Source: Aestuariibaculum sp. M13 (GTDB lineage Bacteria > Bacteroidota > Bacteroidia > Flavobacteriales > Flavobacteriaceae). Taken from it: 64,000 nucleotides of DNA. A model generated the notes under the pieces. It saw only the letters and a list, made by a program, of their open reading frames with translations, was not told the DNA's origin and did no database searches. Within the stretch, counting starts at the first letter, position 1. The number at the start of each line of letters is the position of its first letter. Positions 36,529 through 45,305 of this stretch are shown here, in pieces. The position numbers and the translations under genes were made by a program. Where the stretch lies: assembly GCF_024723255.1 (NCBI RefSeq), contig NZ_JANIAC010000001.1, positions 511,548 through 575,547 on the forward strand. The letters are read 5' to 3'.

Positions 36529-36598
36529 TGACACCATTTGACACACATTGACACAGCATGAGACCATTTGAGACGGTTTGGGACGATTTGAGACTGAA
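36529..36598. repeat. Seven tandem 10-bp repeats (TGAgACcaTT)
   Basis: TGACAC, TGAGAC or TGGGAC begins at 36529, 36539, 36549, 36559, 36569, 36579 and 36589, an exact 10-base period. It lies 66 bases upstream of the DUF6266 start, placing a recognition site on one face of the helix. The rest of the 433-base gap (36464-36896) has no gene; it includes one copy of a 33-nt dispersed repeat. Confidence 0.8.
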
Positions 36599-36738
36599 GC
36601 CAAAAAAACAGGGGTTTTGTTGCAGTTTTGTTCGAGGTTTGTTCAGCTCTCGCTCAGGGTTATTTTTTTAAAATCGACTTTAGCTGAACATGGGTGGTAT
36701 AAGACTGCTGTTAAACAGGGATACACACTATACACAAC

Positions 36739-36771
36739 TGTTAATAAGTCGTTATAACTGTGCGTAACTTC
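36739..36771 (+). repeat. 33-nt direct repeat, copy 1
   Basis: TGTTAATAA...CTGTGCGTAACTTC matches 42921-42953 at 28 of 33 positions in the same orientation. The two copies bracket the cassette-like region and nhaA. Confidence 0.6.
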
Positions 36772-36896
36772 CGTTTAAAAATGTAAGAATAAGCGTTATA
36801 TTTAAAATCTGAAATATGTTGTTATCCTACCCCGTTAGGATATTATCAAACAAATAATAACGCATATAAACAAGTTAGGCACAAGCTAAAAAAACA

Positions 36897-37418
36897 ATGA
36901 AAGAAAATATTAAGCCAAACAAAATACACTTCAAAATTGGTTCATTGGAATGGCTTACTTTCTTTGGAATTCCGATAGCATTGATAGCTAATGGACTAAT
37001 AAGCGGATTTTTCTATCTAAAAGATATGAATTCATTTAAAGCAACAGATTTTCTAATTGTATCAGTTTCAACCTTACTAATTGGAATTTCGACATACCTA
37101 TTGCAGTTAAAAAGACTGAATTTCAAATCATTTGAACTTGCTCAAAAACTAGAGGATTTTAAGGAAAATGCTCGAACTATTTTGACGGAAAATAATTGGC
37201 GAATTGAAAATGATAATCAGAATTTCATAGTTGCTTCATCTCAAGGAAAATTATTTAGCTCTGATATGCTAATCTTGAGATTCAAAAAAAAAGAAATACA
37301 GTGGAATTTAATACAGCATCCTTGGAGCCATAATTCTGGAGCCGCTATATTGAATTTGAATAAAAAAGGAAAAAAGATACTAGAAAAAATAAAAGCCAGT
37401 GCCGAACACCATGTATAG
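36897..37418 (+). CDS. Hypothetical membrane protein (173 aa), cassette-like array
   Basis: Two transmembrane helices (about 18-40 and 50-68) precede a soluble C-terminal domain (about 80-173) with NNWRIENDNQNFIVASSQ. No family is recognised. The sequence is AT-rich. Its TAG stop lies inside the first copy of the recurring intergenic element (GTATAGCTCATTGC). First gene of an array of small unrelated genes separated by that element. Confidence 0.7.
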   Translation: MKENIKPNKIHFKIGSLEWLTFFGIPIALIANGLISGFFYLKDMNSFKATDFLIVSVSTLLIGISTYLLQLKRLNFKSFELAQKLEDFKENARTILTENNWRIENDNQNFIVASSQGKLFSSDMLILRFKKKEIQWNLIQHPWSHNSGAAILNLNKKGKKILEKIKASAEHHV

Positions 37419-37524
37419 CTCATTGCAGCTGAATTTTCTTCCGAAAATTCCTTGTAGTTTGATATCTTTCGGCTACGGCGGAAAATCCTCTCGGATTCCC
37501 CGCAACAAGCCATACACAAACCGT
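37404..37524 (+). repeat. Recurring structured intergenic element, copy A
   Basis: It runs from AACACCATGTATAGCTCATT through ATTTTCTTCCGAAAAT and AATCCTCTCGGATT to CAACAAGC. It shares order and motifs with copies C and E. Several internal inverted repeats suggest a folded DNA or RNA. Confidence 0.6.
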
Positions 37525-37617
37525 TTCATTTGTCGAAGCCTTTAAAAATCAACCTTCTGTTTCTTAGTTAAGCTTTAAAATGATTGAAAAAAGTAATCGA
37601 AATAAATTAAATTAAGA

Positions 37618-37935
37618 ATGAAATTTCAATTTTTGAATAAATCCAATTTACCGCACACAATTTTAATTGTTTTATCAATTATTCCACTTGGAATTTATCC
37701 TATTTTACTTTTAGTAAATCTAATGTCGCTCGCTGGACACAGATCTGGAAATGCGTCATTTTCAGAAATTCTTTTACCATATTCTTTCTTAATTTTTTCA
37801 ACTCTTTACCCATTGACTTTTCTATATAGCTGGACAAATAGAAAAAAGAAAAATCTAATTATTTCAATTCTTCCAATATTTCACTTAATCATAAGTGTAA
37901 TTTTGCTTTTACTCTGGAGGTACTTTGGTAAATAA
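37618..37935 (+). CDS. Hypothetical membrane protein (105 aa), cassette-like array
   Basis: Three hydrophobic segments (about 15-35, 52-70 and 80-100) with little soluble sequence. No family is recognised. It lies between copies A and B of the recurring element. AT-rich like its neighbours. Confidence 0.65.
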   Translation: MKFQFLNKSNLPHTILIVLSIIPLGIYPILLLVNLMSLAGHRSGNASFSEILLPYSFLIFSTLYPLTFLYSWTNRKKKNLIISILPIFHLIISVILLLLWRYFGK

Positions 37936-38018
37936 ATTATTAAGAGAAGTATTAAGAAATTTTAATATCCCTGATACAATAACGCCGAAAAGAAATATAA
38001 ATTTATAAAACAAAAATC

Positions 38019-38061
38019 CAACACCATATAAAGCTTATTGCTTGAGTGTGTTAATTGTTAA
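38019..38061 (+). repeat. Recurring element, short copy B
   Basis: CAACACCATATAAAGCTTATTGC matches the left end of the other copies; only this end and a short TTAATTGTTAAC palindrome are recognisable. It lies about 85 bases after the 105-aa gene. Confidence 0.45.
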
Positions 38062-38123
38062 CAAAAAAACTAATTAAACCAAACCGATAACCTACGGTTA
38101 TAAAAACCATTAAAAACTTAAAA

Positions 38124-38855
38124 ATGAATAAAACTCCAATTATTTTATTAATTGCACTTTTTCTACATTCATGCTCTCCTAAAATTAGAAGTAGCTTAAC
38201 CGATACTAAATTCCCCCAATTAGAAGATACCGAACAGGTTTTTCTTTTAGGCCGTGAGGATGATATTCCAGAAAACTCACTATTTGTTGGTGATTTAAAA
38301 ATTGGAGATTCTGGGTTTACTACAGATTGTGGATACGAAACGGTTATTGAAAATGCCAAGCTAACAGCCAAAAAATCCGGAGCTAATTTGGTACAATTAG
38401 TTGAGATTAAAAAACCAGGTTTTGAAAGCACATGTTATCGCATAAAAGCCAAAATGTACAGAAATATACAAACCGAAAAACTAATAGATTTAATTAATGA
38501 AGATGAAAGGAGAAATAAATCCAGATTACCTGACAGTGTAAACTATTCGGTTGTCTATTTTTATAGACCAAAGAAATTTAATGGTTCATTAATCGGATAT
38601 AAAATTAAACTTAATAACGATTCCATAATTGGAAGAGTTCGTAGTGGTGAAAAATTTGAATATAGAACATCAAATTATGGTAAACATACCTTCTGGGGAG
38701 TTACTGAAGCAAAAGACTCTGTAGTTATAAACATTAAAAAAGGTCAGGAATATTTTGTAAAATGCGGAATAAATATGGGTATAGCTATTGGAAGACCAGA
38801 TATGTATTTAATTGATAATAAGATAGGGATTCGAGAGTATGAACAAATAAAATAA
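38124..38855 (+). CDS. Lipoprotein with DUF2846-like C-terminus
   Basis: 243 aa. The signal has lipobox LHSC (Cys17). The N-terminal part (about 40-115) contains IGDSGFTTDCGYETVIENAK and AKKSGANLVQLVE, a pattern seen in small outer-membrane lipoproteins. The C-terminal part (from SVVYFYRPKKFNGS) looks like DUF2846, as in the protein at 45.3 kb. It is probably envelope-located. Part of the cassette-like array; element copy C follows. Confidence 0.75.
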   Translation: MNKTPIILLIALFLHSCSPKIRSSLTDTKFPQLEDTEQVFLLGREDDIPENSLFVGDLKIGDSGFTTDCGYETVIENAKLTAKKSGANLVQLVEIKKPGFESTCYRIKAKMYRNIQTEKLIDLINEDERRNKSRLPDSVNYSVVYFYRPKKFNGSLIGYKIKLNNDSIIGRVRSGEKFEYRTSNYGKHTFWGVTEAKDSVVINIKKGQEYFVKCGINMGIAIGRPDMYLIDNKIGIREYEQIK

Positions 38856-38865
38856 AAACTTTTCC

Positions 38866-38980
38866 TTGTATTATATAAGTTTTGTTGAATCGGATTTTCT
38901 TCTCGGAAAGTCCTCGCAATTTTATTATATTAGTTATGCAATCTGAGAATCCTATCGGATTTTCATGCAACAAACGTAAG
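38866..38980 (+). repeat. Recurring structured intergenic element, copy C
   Basis: The core at 38894-38922 (ATTTTCTTCTCGG... CTCGCAATTT) matches copy E (40254-40282) at 28 of 29 positions. The distal part AATCCTATCGGATTTTCATG and CAACAAACG matches copies A and E. Confidence 0.7.
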
Positions 38981-39067
38981 CAAAACGGCTGTAGTGTATT
39001 TTAGAAAAGGAGGATAAATACATTTAAAGGAAAATTAAATCGGAACAAACTATAATACATCTATAAT

Positions 39068-39718
39068 ATGACGAAACTGAAGCAGTATCTCCCATATGTT
39101 TTATTATTAGTCTACATTATCGAATTTATTGCATTAGCAATAAACCCAATTGACAGAGCCGTATGGTTTGCTGAAAATTTACCCATTATAGTACCTGTAG
39201 TGCTCTTGGTTTTTACTTTTAAGAAATTTAGGTTTTCGAATTTATCATACTTCTTAATAACTTTATTCTTCATGTTTCATACATATGGGGGCCATTACAC
39301 TTTTGAACTAGCTCCCTTCAATTTAGGAAATAAAATATTAGCTAATCTCAATATGGATTTCTTATTTCCAAGTGATCGAAATAATTTTGACAGAGTTGGC
39401 CATTTTTTAGTTGGTATTCTTGCCTATCCTATTGCCGAACTTTTTTTAAGAAAAGGTTGGGTTAATAATAAAACGACTGCTATTATTCTTGGAATTCTTG
39501 CTATGGGATTCTGGGGTGCTCTATATGAGGTAATAGAAATGTATTACGCAGTATTAAAAGGAGGTAACTCTGGTGCTGCTTTCCTTGGATCACAGGGAGA
39601 TATATGGGATGCACAAAAAGATATGTTTTTAGATATTCTTGGTGCGATATCAGTGTTTATAATATTGGGATATTATCTTAATAAAAATGATAATAACTAT
39701 CCGTTAAGCAAAACATAG
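39068..39718 (+). CDS. DUF2238 (YjdF-like) inner-membrane protein
   Basis: 216 aa with about six transmembrane segments. The conserved polar block HTYGGHYTFELAPF, then NNFDRVGHFLVGI and GFWGALYEVIEMYYA, is the signature of DUF2238. Function is unknown. It is the only array gene with a clear conserved family apart from the DUF2846-like one. Confidence 0.88.
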   Translation: MTKLKQYLPYVLLLVYIIEFIALAINPIDRAVWFAENLPIIVPVVLLVFTFKKFRFSNLSYFLITLFFMFHTYGGHYTFELAPFNLGNKILANLNMDFLFPSDRNNFDRVGHFLVGILAYPIAELFLRKGWVNNKTTAIILGILAMGFWGALYEVIEMYYAVLKGGNSGAAFLGSQGDIWDAQKDMFLDILGAISVFIILGYYLNKNDNNYPLSKT

Positions 39719-40023
39719 AACGTTTAAGACGAATCAAAAAAAAAGAAAAAAAGCGTACGACAACACGTGGTAAAAGGCATAACCACAATCTTTATCGCTT
39801 GTAAGTATCGCAATTAAATTTCCGTACTACAGATTGACATTCAGGCTAATCGAATGATTGCCTCGACCTAATATCACAAAGGTAGAGCACCATTGAAAGG
39901 AGTGTAAGGGTGAAGCATAACATTGAAGAAATTTAGAACCTTTACCCAAAAAATGATAAGCACTAAATAACTAATGATAAAGCTATATAAAAGTAAACAT
40001 TCACTAAACTAAACCCGGCAAGT
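39719..40023. other. 305-base gap with weak element copy D
   Basis: CAACACGTGGTAAAAGGCAT (from 39759) resembles the left end of the recurring element. The remainder has no matching core. No gene is visible here. Confidence 0.35.
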
Positions 40024-40215
40024 ATGAAAACAAACGGCATGTTTTTTAAAGTAGTGATTGCATTTCTAATTGCCTTTGTGGCGGCTAGCCTAGTTACATT
40101 GTTATGGAATTTGTTAATCGAAAAAAATGGAGCAATAGTTGATTGGGGAACATCATTTTTCTTAGCGATATTAATAGGGATAGTTATACCAATTGCCAGG
40201 AATAAAATGAAATAA
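40024..40215 (+). CDS. Small membrane protein (63 aa)
   Basis: Two transmembrane helices (about 7-28 and 40-57), MFFKVVIAFLIAFVAASLVT opening the first. No family is recognised. It lies between two copies of the recurring element, so it fits the array pattern of one small gene per element. Confidence 0.65.
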   Translation: MKTNGMFFKVVIAFLIAFVAASLVTLLWNLLIEKNGAIVDWGTSFFLAILIGIVIPIARNKMK

Positions 40216-40226
40216 AAACGATTTGT

Positions 40227-40351
40227 AACGCCCCATAAAGTTCATGACTTCTAATTTTCTTCTCGGAAAATCCTCGCAATTTCACTATCTTAGTTAATAA
40301 ACCAGATATCCTATTGGATATTCATGTAACCCGACCTTATAAGCTGTTAAT
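40227..40351 (+). repeat. Recurring structured intergenic element, copy E
   Basis: AACGCCCCATAAAGTTCATGAC, then the 29-nt core shared with copy C (40254-40282), ATCCTATTGGATATTCATG and CTTATAAGCTGTTAATC. It starts 12 bases after the 63-aa gene. Confidence 0.7.
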
Positions 40352-40407
40352 CACTATGCTTACCAACTCATATTTAATTGAATAATTCAAAATAAAAAAC
40401 GGCCTTA

Positions 40408-41712
40408 ATGAGACTAGATCCCATAGATAAGTATTTGTTAATTCCAATAAATCGGTTTATTAGCAATTCAACAACCAGTGGCATTCTGTTATTTGCATCT
40501 GCTATACTGGCATTAATACTTGCAAATTCGCCTCTTAAAGATGCCTACCATCATTTTTGGGAGCATACATTTACTATTGGTTTTAGTGATTTTAAAGTCT
40601 CTAAATCTTTGCATCACTGGATTAATGACGGGTTGATGTCGATATTCTTTTTTGTAGTGGGTTTAGAACTAAAGAGAGAGATTATGGCTGGCGAACTTTC
40701 GAAACCTAAAAATGCAATGCTACCTATTTTTTCAGCCTTAGGCGGTATGGTGGTTCCTGCATTACTATACTGGTTATGGAATTCATCAGGCGAAGCTTCC
40801 AATGGATGGGGGATTCCAATGGCAACAGATATTGCTTTTGCATTAGGTATCCTCTACTTGTTAGGAGATAGAGTACCCATATCACTTAAGATATTCTTAA
40901 CGGCTTTGGCTATTGTTGACGATTTGGGAGCAGTATTGGTTATAGCCTTTTTCTACACTTCCGATATTTCCACAATTAGCCTATTGATAGGGGCCGGTTT
41001 TTTTGCTGTGCTTTTATTAGCTAATATTTTAGGGGTTAGAAGCACTGTATTTTATGGAGTTGTTGGCATTGGTGGCTTATGGATGGCTTTTTTGCTCTCT
41101 GGAATTCATGCTACCATTGCTGGTGTAATTGCAGCTCTTACAATTCCTGGAAATGTTAAAATTGGAGACACTTTATTTGTAAAAAAAATGAATGAACTTA
41201 CTAATGAGTTTGAAAGAAGTGCGCCTAACAATGTTTCTCTTATTACGTCAGACCAGCTTCATATTTTAGAAAAAATAAGTCGTTACTCGAAAGGAGCTAT
41301 GACTCCGCTTCAACGTCTTGAACACGGTATGCACCCATTGGTTAGTTATGTGGTTATGCCCATATTTGCGCTTGCCAATGCTGGTATAACGTTTTCCGGA
41401 AGTTTTTTCGATAATTTGGGTAGTCATGTTAGCCTGGGTGTCATATTTGGCCTGGCGTTTGGGAAATTTATTGGAGTGGTCGGTTTTTCTAAAATCTTAA
41501 TAAAACTGAAATTAGCAACACTTCCCGAAGGTGTTAACTGGAGGCAAATTTATGGAACAGCTTTACTGGCAGGTATTGGTTTTACCATGTCTTTATTTAT
41601 AACAGATCTGGCATTTGCCGATCCAGCCTATATTCTGCAAGCCAAAATAGGCATTTTTGCAGCTTCACTTTTGTGTGGTATTGCCGGGTATTTAACTTTA
41701 AGAAAAGCCTAA
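40408..41712 (+). CDS. nhaA: Na+/H+ antiporter NhaA
   Basis: 434 aa with about 12 transmembrane segments. The family opening includes HHWINDGLMSIFFFVVGLEL and KREIMAGEL. MATDIAFALG and LAIVDDLGAVLVIAFFYT carry the pair of adjacent aspartates that bind Na+ and H+. It exports Na+ in exchange for protons across the inner membrane. It lies at the end of the cassette-like region; there is no sign that it belongs to it beyond position. Confidence 0.94.
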   Translation: MRLDPIDKYLLIPINRFISNSTTSGILLFASAILALILANSPLKDAYHHFWEHTFTIGFSDFKVSKSLHHWINDGLMSIFFFVVGLELKREIMAGELSKPKNAMLPIFSALGGMVVPALLYWLWNSSGEASNGWGIPMATDIAFALGILYLLGDRVPISLKIFLTALAIVDDLGAVLVIAFFYTSDISTISLLIGAGFFAVLLLANILGVRSTVFYGVVGIGGLWMAFLLSGIHATIAGVIAALTIPGNVKIGDTLFVKKMNELTNEFERSAPNNVSLITSDQLHILEKISRYSKGAMTPLQRLEHGMHPLVSYVVMPIFALANAGITFSGSFFDNLGSHVSLGVIFGLAFGKFIGVVGFSKILIKLKLATLPEGVNWRQIYGTALLAGIGFTMSLFITDLAFADPAYILQAKIGIFAASLLCGIAGYLTLRKA

Positions 41713-41858
41713 ACAAAATGACATGGTAACACTATTTTTAAATGAAGGATGGCTCAATATCCCTTGGTTTATTATTACAAATTACCTCCCCCTTTTAGCT
41801 TATTGACAAAAAAATGCGTAATTTAAAGTAGTGCATTCAAGTGTGCCTTCCAACGAAT

Positions 41859-42905
41859 ATGAAGCCGAATTCAACGCATATAACCCTCATATTCTTTTAC
41901 CTTTTTGCTATACCAATACTAATAGCACAGGAAAAACCTTTGGTCTATACACCAGGTCCTGCAAACCTGAACCCCGACACTTTTGCGCATATTTATTTTT
42001 TGAGAGAACAGGATGATGATTTCCCCGATAACTGGTTAGCCGTAATACTTAATGATGATGCCGGATTTTGTGTAAAAGCTAAAATGAATCACGTGTATCG
42101 GGTTCATACCAAACTAACAGACACGACAAAACTGCACACAAAAATTAAGAATGCATACATCGAATTAAATCTTATCCTGCAACCTGGTAATGACTACTAC
42201 GTCTCGCTAAAGCCTGAACAAAACACTCAGGGACTATTAGGATCTTTAAAACTATTGGATAACGCCGAAGGAAAGGCCAGACTACAGGCCTACACCGGCC
42301 ATATTCAAGACCGGTATTGCATTGTTCCTATGACTGGTAATTATGACTTCCGTGAAAATATATACAACGATACCATACCCTGGTATGCCGACAAAACACA
42401 CAACTACCTTTTTAGACCTTTACCTTCCTGGGAAATACTGGGTCAGGATAGCCCAAATACGGCATTTGCATTCAGAAACCCTTTAATTTCAAACACCTAT
42501 TCTGAAGCTGGTGGTATTACGAGTTTATCCTTAAAAAAATGCGCAACTATTGAAGCCTTCGATAACTACTGCAACACAACATTTATAAAAACCATTTTAG
42601 ACAAACAACACGACACCTTAACCGGCATCACTCTAACGCCGGTATCTTTACCAAAGGGTATAAGCTATGCCCGAATGCTGGCTATTGAAAACAAGAATAC
42701 GAGTGCCATGCTGCCTGAAACTACTGAACTACTTATGCGCTCTGTTCATATTGTATTCTTCTGGACCGACGAAAAAGGCAAAGGCAACACAGCTAGTATG
42801 TACCTGTCTGAACGTGGCCTACCTAACGAGTTGCATAACTTCTCTACCCTGCAGGATCGTTTGCTTTGGGTGTGGCATAGTTTTAAGCTGGTAAATATTA
42901 AATAA
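41859..42905 (+). CDS. Secreted hypothetical protein (348 aa)
   Basis: A signal peptide (about 1-24, MKPNSTHITLIFFYLFAIPI...AQ) starts at ATG 41859. A GTG 18 bases upstream would only add six residues before the signal. The region from about 35 to 140 (HIYFLREQDDDFPDNWLAV...) resembles DUF2846-type domains. The rest is unrecognised. It is probably envelope-located. Confidence 0.7.
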   Translation: MKPNSTHITLIFFYLFAIPILIAQEKPLVYTPGPANLNPDTFAHIYFLREQDDDFPDNWLAVILNDDAGFCVKAKMNHVYRVHTKLTDTTKLHTKIKNAYIELNLILQPGNDYYVSLKPEQNTQGLLGSLKLLDNAEGKARLQAYTGHIQDRYCIVPMTGNYDFRENIYNDTIPWYADKTHNYLFRPLPSWEILGQDSPNTAFAFRNPLISNTYSEAGGITSLSLKKCATIEAFDNYCNTTFIKTILDKQHDTLTGITLTPVSLPKGISYARMLAIENKNTSAMLPETTELLMRSVHIVFFWTDEKGKGNTASMYLSERGLPNELHNFSTLQDRLLWVWHSFKLVNIK

Positions 42906-42920
42906 AAGGGTAACTCCTTT

Positions 42921-42953
42921 TGTTAATAACTCTGAAAAACTGTGCGTAACTTC
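42921..42953 (+). repeat. 33-nt direct repeat, copy 2
   Basis: It matches 36739-36771 at 28 of 33 positions, including 14 identical bases CTGTGCGTAACTTC. It lies 15 bases after the secreted-protein gene. Confidence 0.6.
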
Positions 42954-43030
42954 GTTTTTGAATTGAACCAGAATTCAAATTATCATGGCATACATAACCT
43001 AGACAGTTCGATAAAATTATGCCAACGAAT

Positions 43031-43666
43031 TTACCATACCCACCAGGGAGCAGAAGATTGTTCCATGTATAACCAAAAGTCAAAAAAACAATGTGCTAAA
43101 ATAGCAGGCCATAACGATCCTGTTGCTTTGCGGGAATAACCCAAAATCAGTCCTGCCAGAAAAGTATATCCAAATAACTCTAAAGCGCTATTATTAAGAA
43201 GTTGCGAAGGGAATACAAACAACAGTCCTTTATAACCGGCATGCGACACGGAAGCCAATACAACAGCTCCTGTTGTACTCCATCGTTGCGCAGCTCCCTG
43301 CACAAATCCTCTAAAGACAACTTCTTCTACAAAACCTATAAAAACAGCAACGATTACAAATACGCCTATTTTAGATGGTATGGCCGGCAAGCCATCCTCT
43401 ATTCGTGAATAAACCGAAAGAGCCAAAGAAAAAACAAAGGCTATAACAATCCAGTTCCGCGATTTCTTAAAACGCCATAAGTCAGGAGTAAAAACAGACT
43501 CTGGTATATCTCTATGTATTGCACTCATCCAGTAACCTGCCAGAATTAAAGCCAATAAGGCAACTGCTTTTAAAGGAAATTCAAAATTGATAAGCAACGA
43601 AAAAAGCCATAAGGTTCCGGTAAGGGCAAGCGGTTTTAATAAGACATTATTAGACTTTTCAATCAT
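43031..43666 (-). CDS. CPBP-family intramembrane metalloprotease
   Basis: 211 aa with about six transmembrane segments. FVEEVVFRGFVQG is the EExxxR motif of CPBP (CAAX-protease and bacteriocin-processing) proteins, and AILAHCFFDFW provides the later histidine motif. It is an inner-membrane protease; substrate unknown. Its start overlaps the end of the LRR-like lipoprotein gene by 8 bases, so the two are co-translated. Confidence 0.88.
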   Translation of the reverse strand: MIEKSNNVLLKPLALTGTLWLFSLLINFEFPLKAVALLALILAGYWMSAIHRDIPESVFTPDLWRFKKSRNWIVIAFVFSLALSVYSRIEDGLPAIPSKIGVFVIVAVFIGFVEEVVFRGFVQGAAQRWSTTGAVVLASVSHAGYKGLLFVFPSQLLNNSALELFGYTFLAGLILGYSRKATGSLWPAILAHCFFDFWLYMEQSSAPWWVW

Positions 43667-45026
43667 TACCCCTAGCCTTTTTGGACTTTAAAAAATAAAA
43701 CCAGAGACCCGCCAAAGGCATGATGAGCAACAACCAGCCTGACCCCAGACAAGCGCCTGAATTTGGAGCAATAACCGTATTGGGCAATGCCTTCTGTAAT
43801 TTCAACACATTGATAGAATCCTTTAAAAATTCCTCAGAAAGCGAAAGGTAACGAAGCTGCTTTAAATGATAAAGCGTTGAATCTAATCCTACTTTACCAA
43901 AGACCGTGAGATACTTTAATTTTTTAAAGTTTTTAATATCACTGTAATCCAGCAGGCTGTCATTATTTTTAAACTCAAGAGATTCCAGTTCAGGAAAAGC
44001 ATCCGGTACCACTTTAGAATTTAACCCCATAAGGGAGTCTCCAATTGAATAAAGAGAAAGCCTTTTAAGTTTATTTTTCTTAAAAACATCTGAAATGGAA
44101 GCTACTTTATTCTCATTGAATCCTAAGTGCAGAGCTTTCAAATCAGGATGATGTACATATAAATCGTTTAGAATTATACTATCTGACTCGATATAAAGAT
44201 TTTGAAGCTTTTTCAAGGTATTCAAAGCAGTCCAGTCTACATGTGCTTCACTTTCATTAAGTATGGTTAAAGATTCTATATTAGGATTTTGCGCAAAAAA
44301 CGCATCACCAATAAAAGTACTATCTTCTTCATTATACAGAATGATTTCTTTTAAATGCGGGAGATGAGGAAAAGCACCTGCTCCATGTACAGGCAAGCCA
44401 ACAAAGAGCGTTTCTAAGGAAGGGAAATTTGCAAGACTGGATACAGAAACAGAATCTATTTCATTCTGAAAGACTAAGGCTCTGGGTTGAAAATATTGTG
44501 AAAGCCAGCGCAAATCTCTATTTAATAGATTTACGGAGTCTATTTCAGGAAAAAAAACGATGTCAAGCCCAGGATTTATACGACCAATGTTTTCTAAATA
44601 AGGTTTAATGGCATCTGCAATAGGCTCCTTAAATTGAATGGTTCGAAGTCGGGAAATGTCTTCTGAAGTCAGTTGATCAAAAAAGGGAATTGACGGACTG
44701 TCTTTTGAGATGGAAATTGCGACTAAATTTCCGTTGATATACATGACTGAATCTAATTCACGGATGTGCAGGGTATCTTCGAAATCCCTGTGAACAGAGA
44801 ATAAAAATTCGTCTGTATTAAGCCAGTCGCCATTGTAAGTTAAAAGATTAATATAATCAAGACTATCTAAGGCAGAAAAACGCGTCCTGATGTCTATGAA
44901 ACGTCCTATCTTGGAGCCTTGAAAAGACATCAACCGGATGTCCTCATTCTCCTGTTCCTTGCATTGCCAAAACATGATTATGACAATTAAAAGAACAAAT
45001 CGACTAATGCTTTTTCTAAATAACAT
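43659..45026 (-). CDS. Leucine-rich-repeat-like lipoprotein with C-terminal membrane helix
   Basis: 455 aa. A lipoprotein signal (lipobox FWQC, Cys22) is followed by degenerate leucine-rich repeats from about 150 to 400 (patterns such as LKKLQNLYIESDS, FPELESLEFKNNDS, LKQLRYLSLSEEF). The C-terminus holds a transmembrane helix and basic tail (WLLLIMPLAGLWFYFLKSKK), like a sorting or anchoring tail. Overlaps the CPBP protease by 8 bases. A link to the protease, for example release of the anchored protein, is possible but only inferred from the overlap. Confidence 0.78.
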   Translation of the reverse strand: MLFRKSISRFVLLIVIIMFWQCKEQENEDIRLMSFQGSKIGRFIDIRTRFSALDSLDYINLLTYNGDWLNTDEFLFSVHRDFEDTLHIRELDSVMYINGNLVAISISKDSPSIPFFDQLTSEDISRLRTIQFKEPIADAIKPYLENIGRINPGLDIVFFPEIDSVNLLNRDLRWLSQYFQPRALVFQNEIDSVSVSSLANFPSLETLFVGLPVHGAGAFPHLPHLKEIILYNEEDSTFIGDAFFAQNPNIESLTILNESEAHVDWTALNTLKKLQNLYIESDSIILNDLYVHHPDLKALHLGFNENKVASISDVFKKNKLKRLSLYSIGDSLMGLNSKVVPDAFPELESLEFKNNDSLLDYSDIKNFKKLKYLTVFGKVGLDSTLYHLKQLRYLSLSEEFLKDSINVLKLQKALPNTVIAPNSGACLGSGWLLLIMPLAGLWFYFLKSKKARGND

Positions 45027-45305
45027 AACGTCTTCTCAGGATTTTTTCCTTGATCCTATTAAAGATACGAAATAAAGCCTTAGCTTGATTTATTAAATAA
45101 ACCATGTGGCATACGAAATACCATTTATGGTTTTACCAACAACTTAATACTTATTATTAACAATAGCCTTAACTCATAACTCTTTCTCGCCTACTTTTTA
45201 AAAATTCTTATCTTAATAAATTTATCGTTTTTACACCTATCTTTTTATTAACTTAACACTAAAGTATGCGCCCCTAAAGGCATTAACCAATTAAAAAATC
45301 AACTC

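Noticed and set aside
36529-36598. 10-bp tandem repeats as a CRISPR array
   Set aside because: Repeats are far too short, with no unique spacers and no cas genes.
36870-40351. Recurring intergenic elements as true attC sites
   Set aside because: GTTAGGC at 36876 fits an attC core, but the other copies lack GTTRRRY/RYYYAAC pairs at their ends, and no integron integrase is seen.
42942-43139. Small plus-strand frame over the end of the CPBP protease
   Set aside because: It is antisense to a conserved protease and has no recognisable features.
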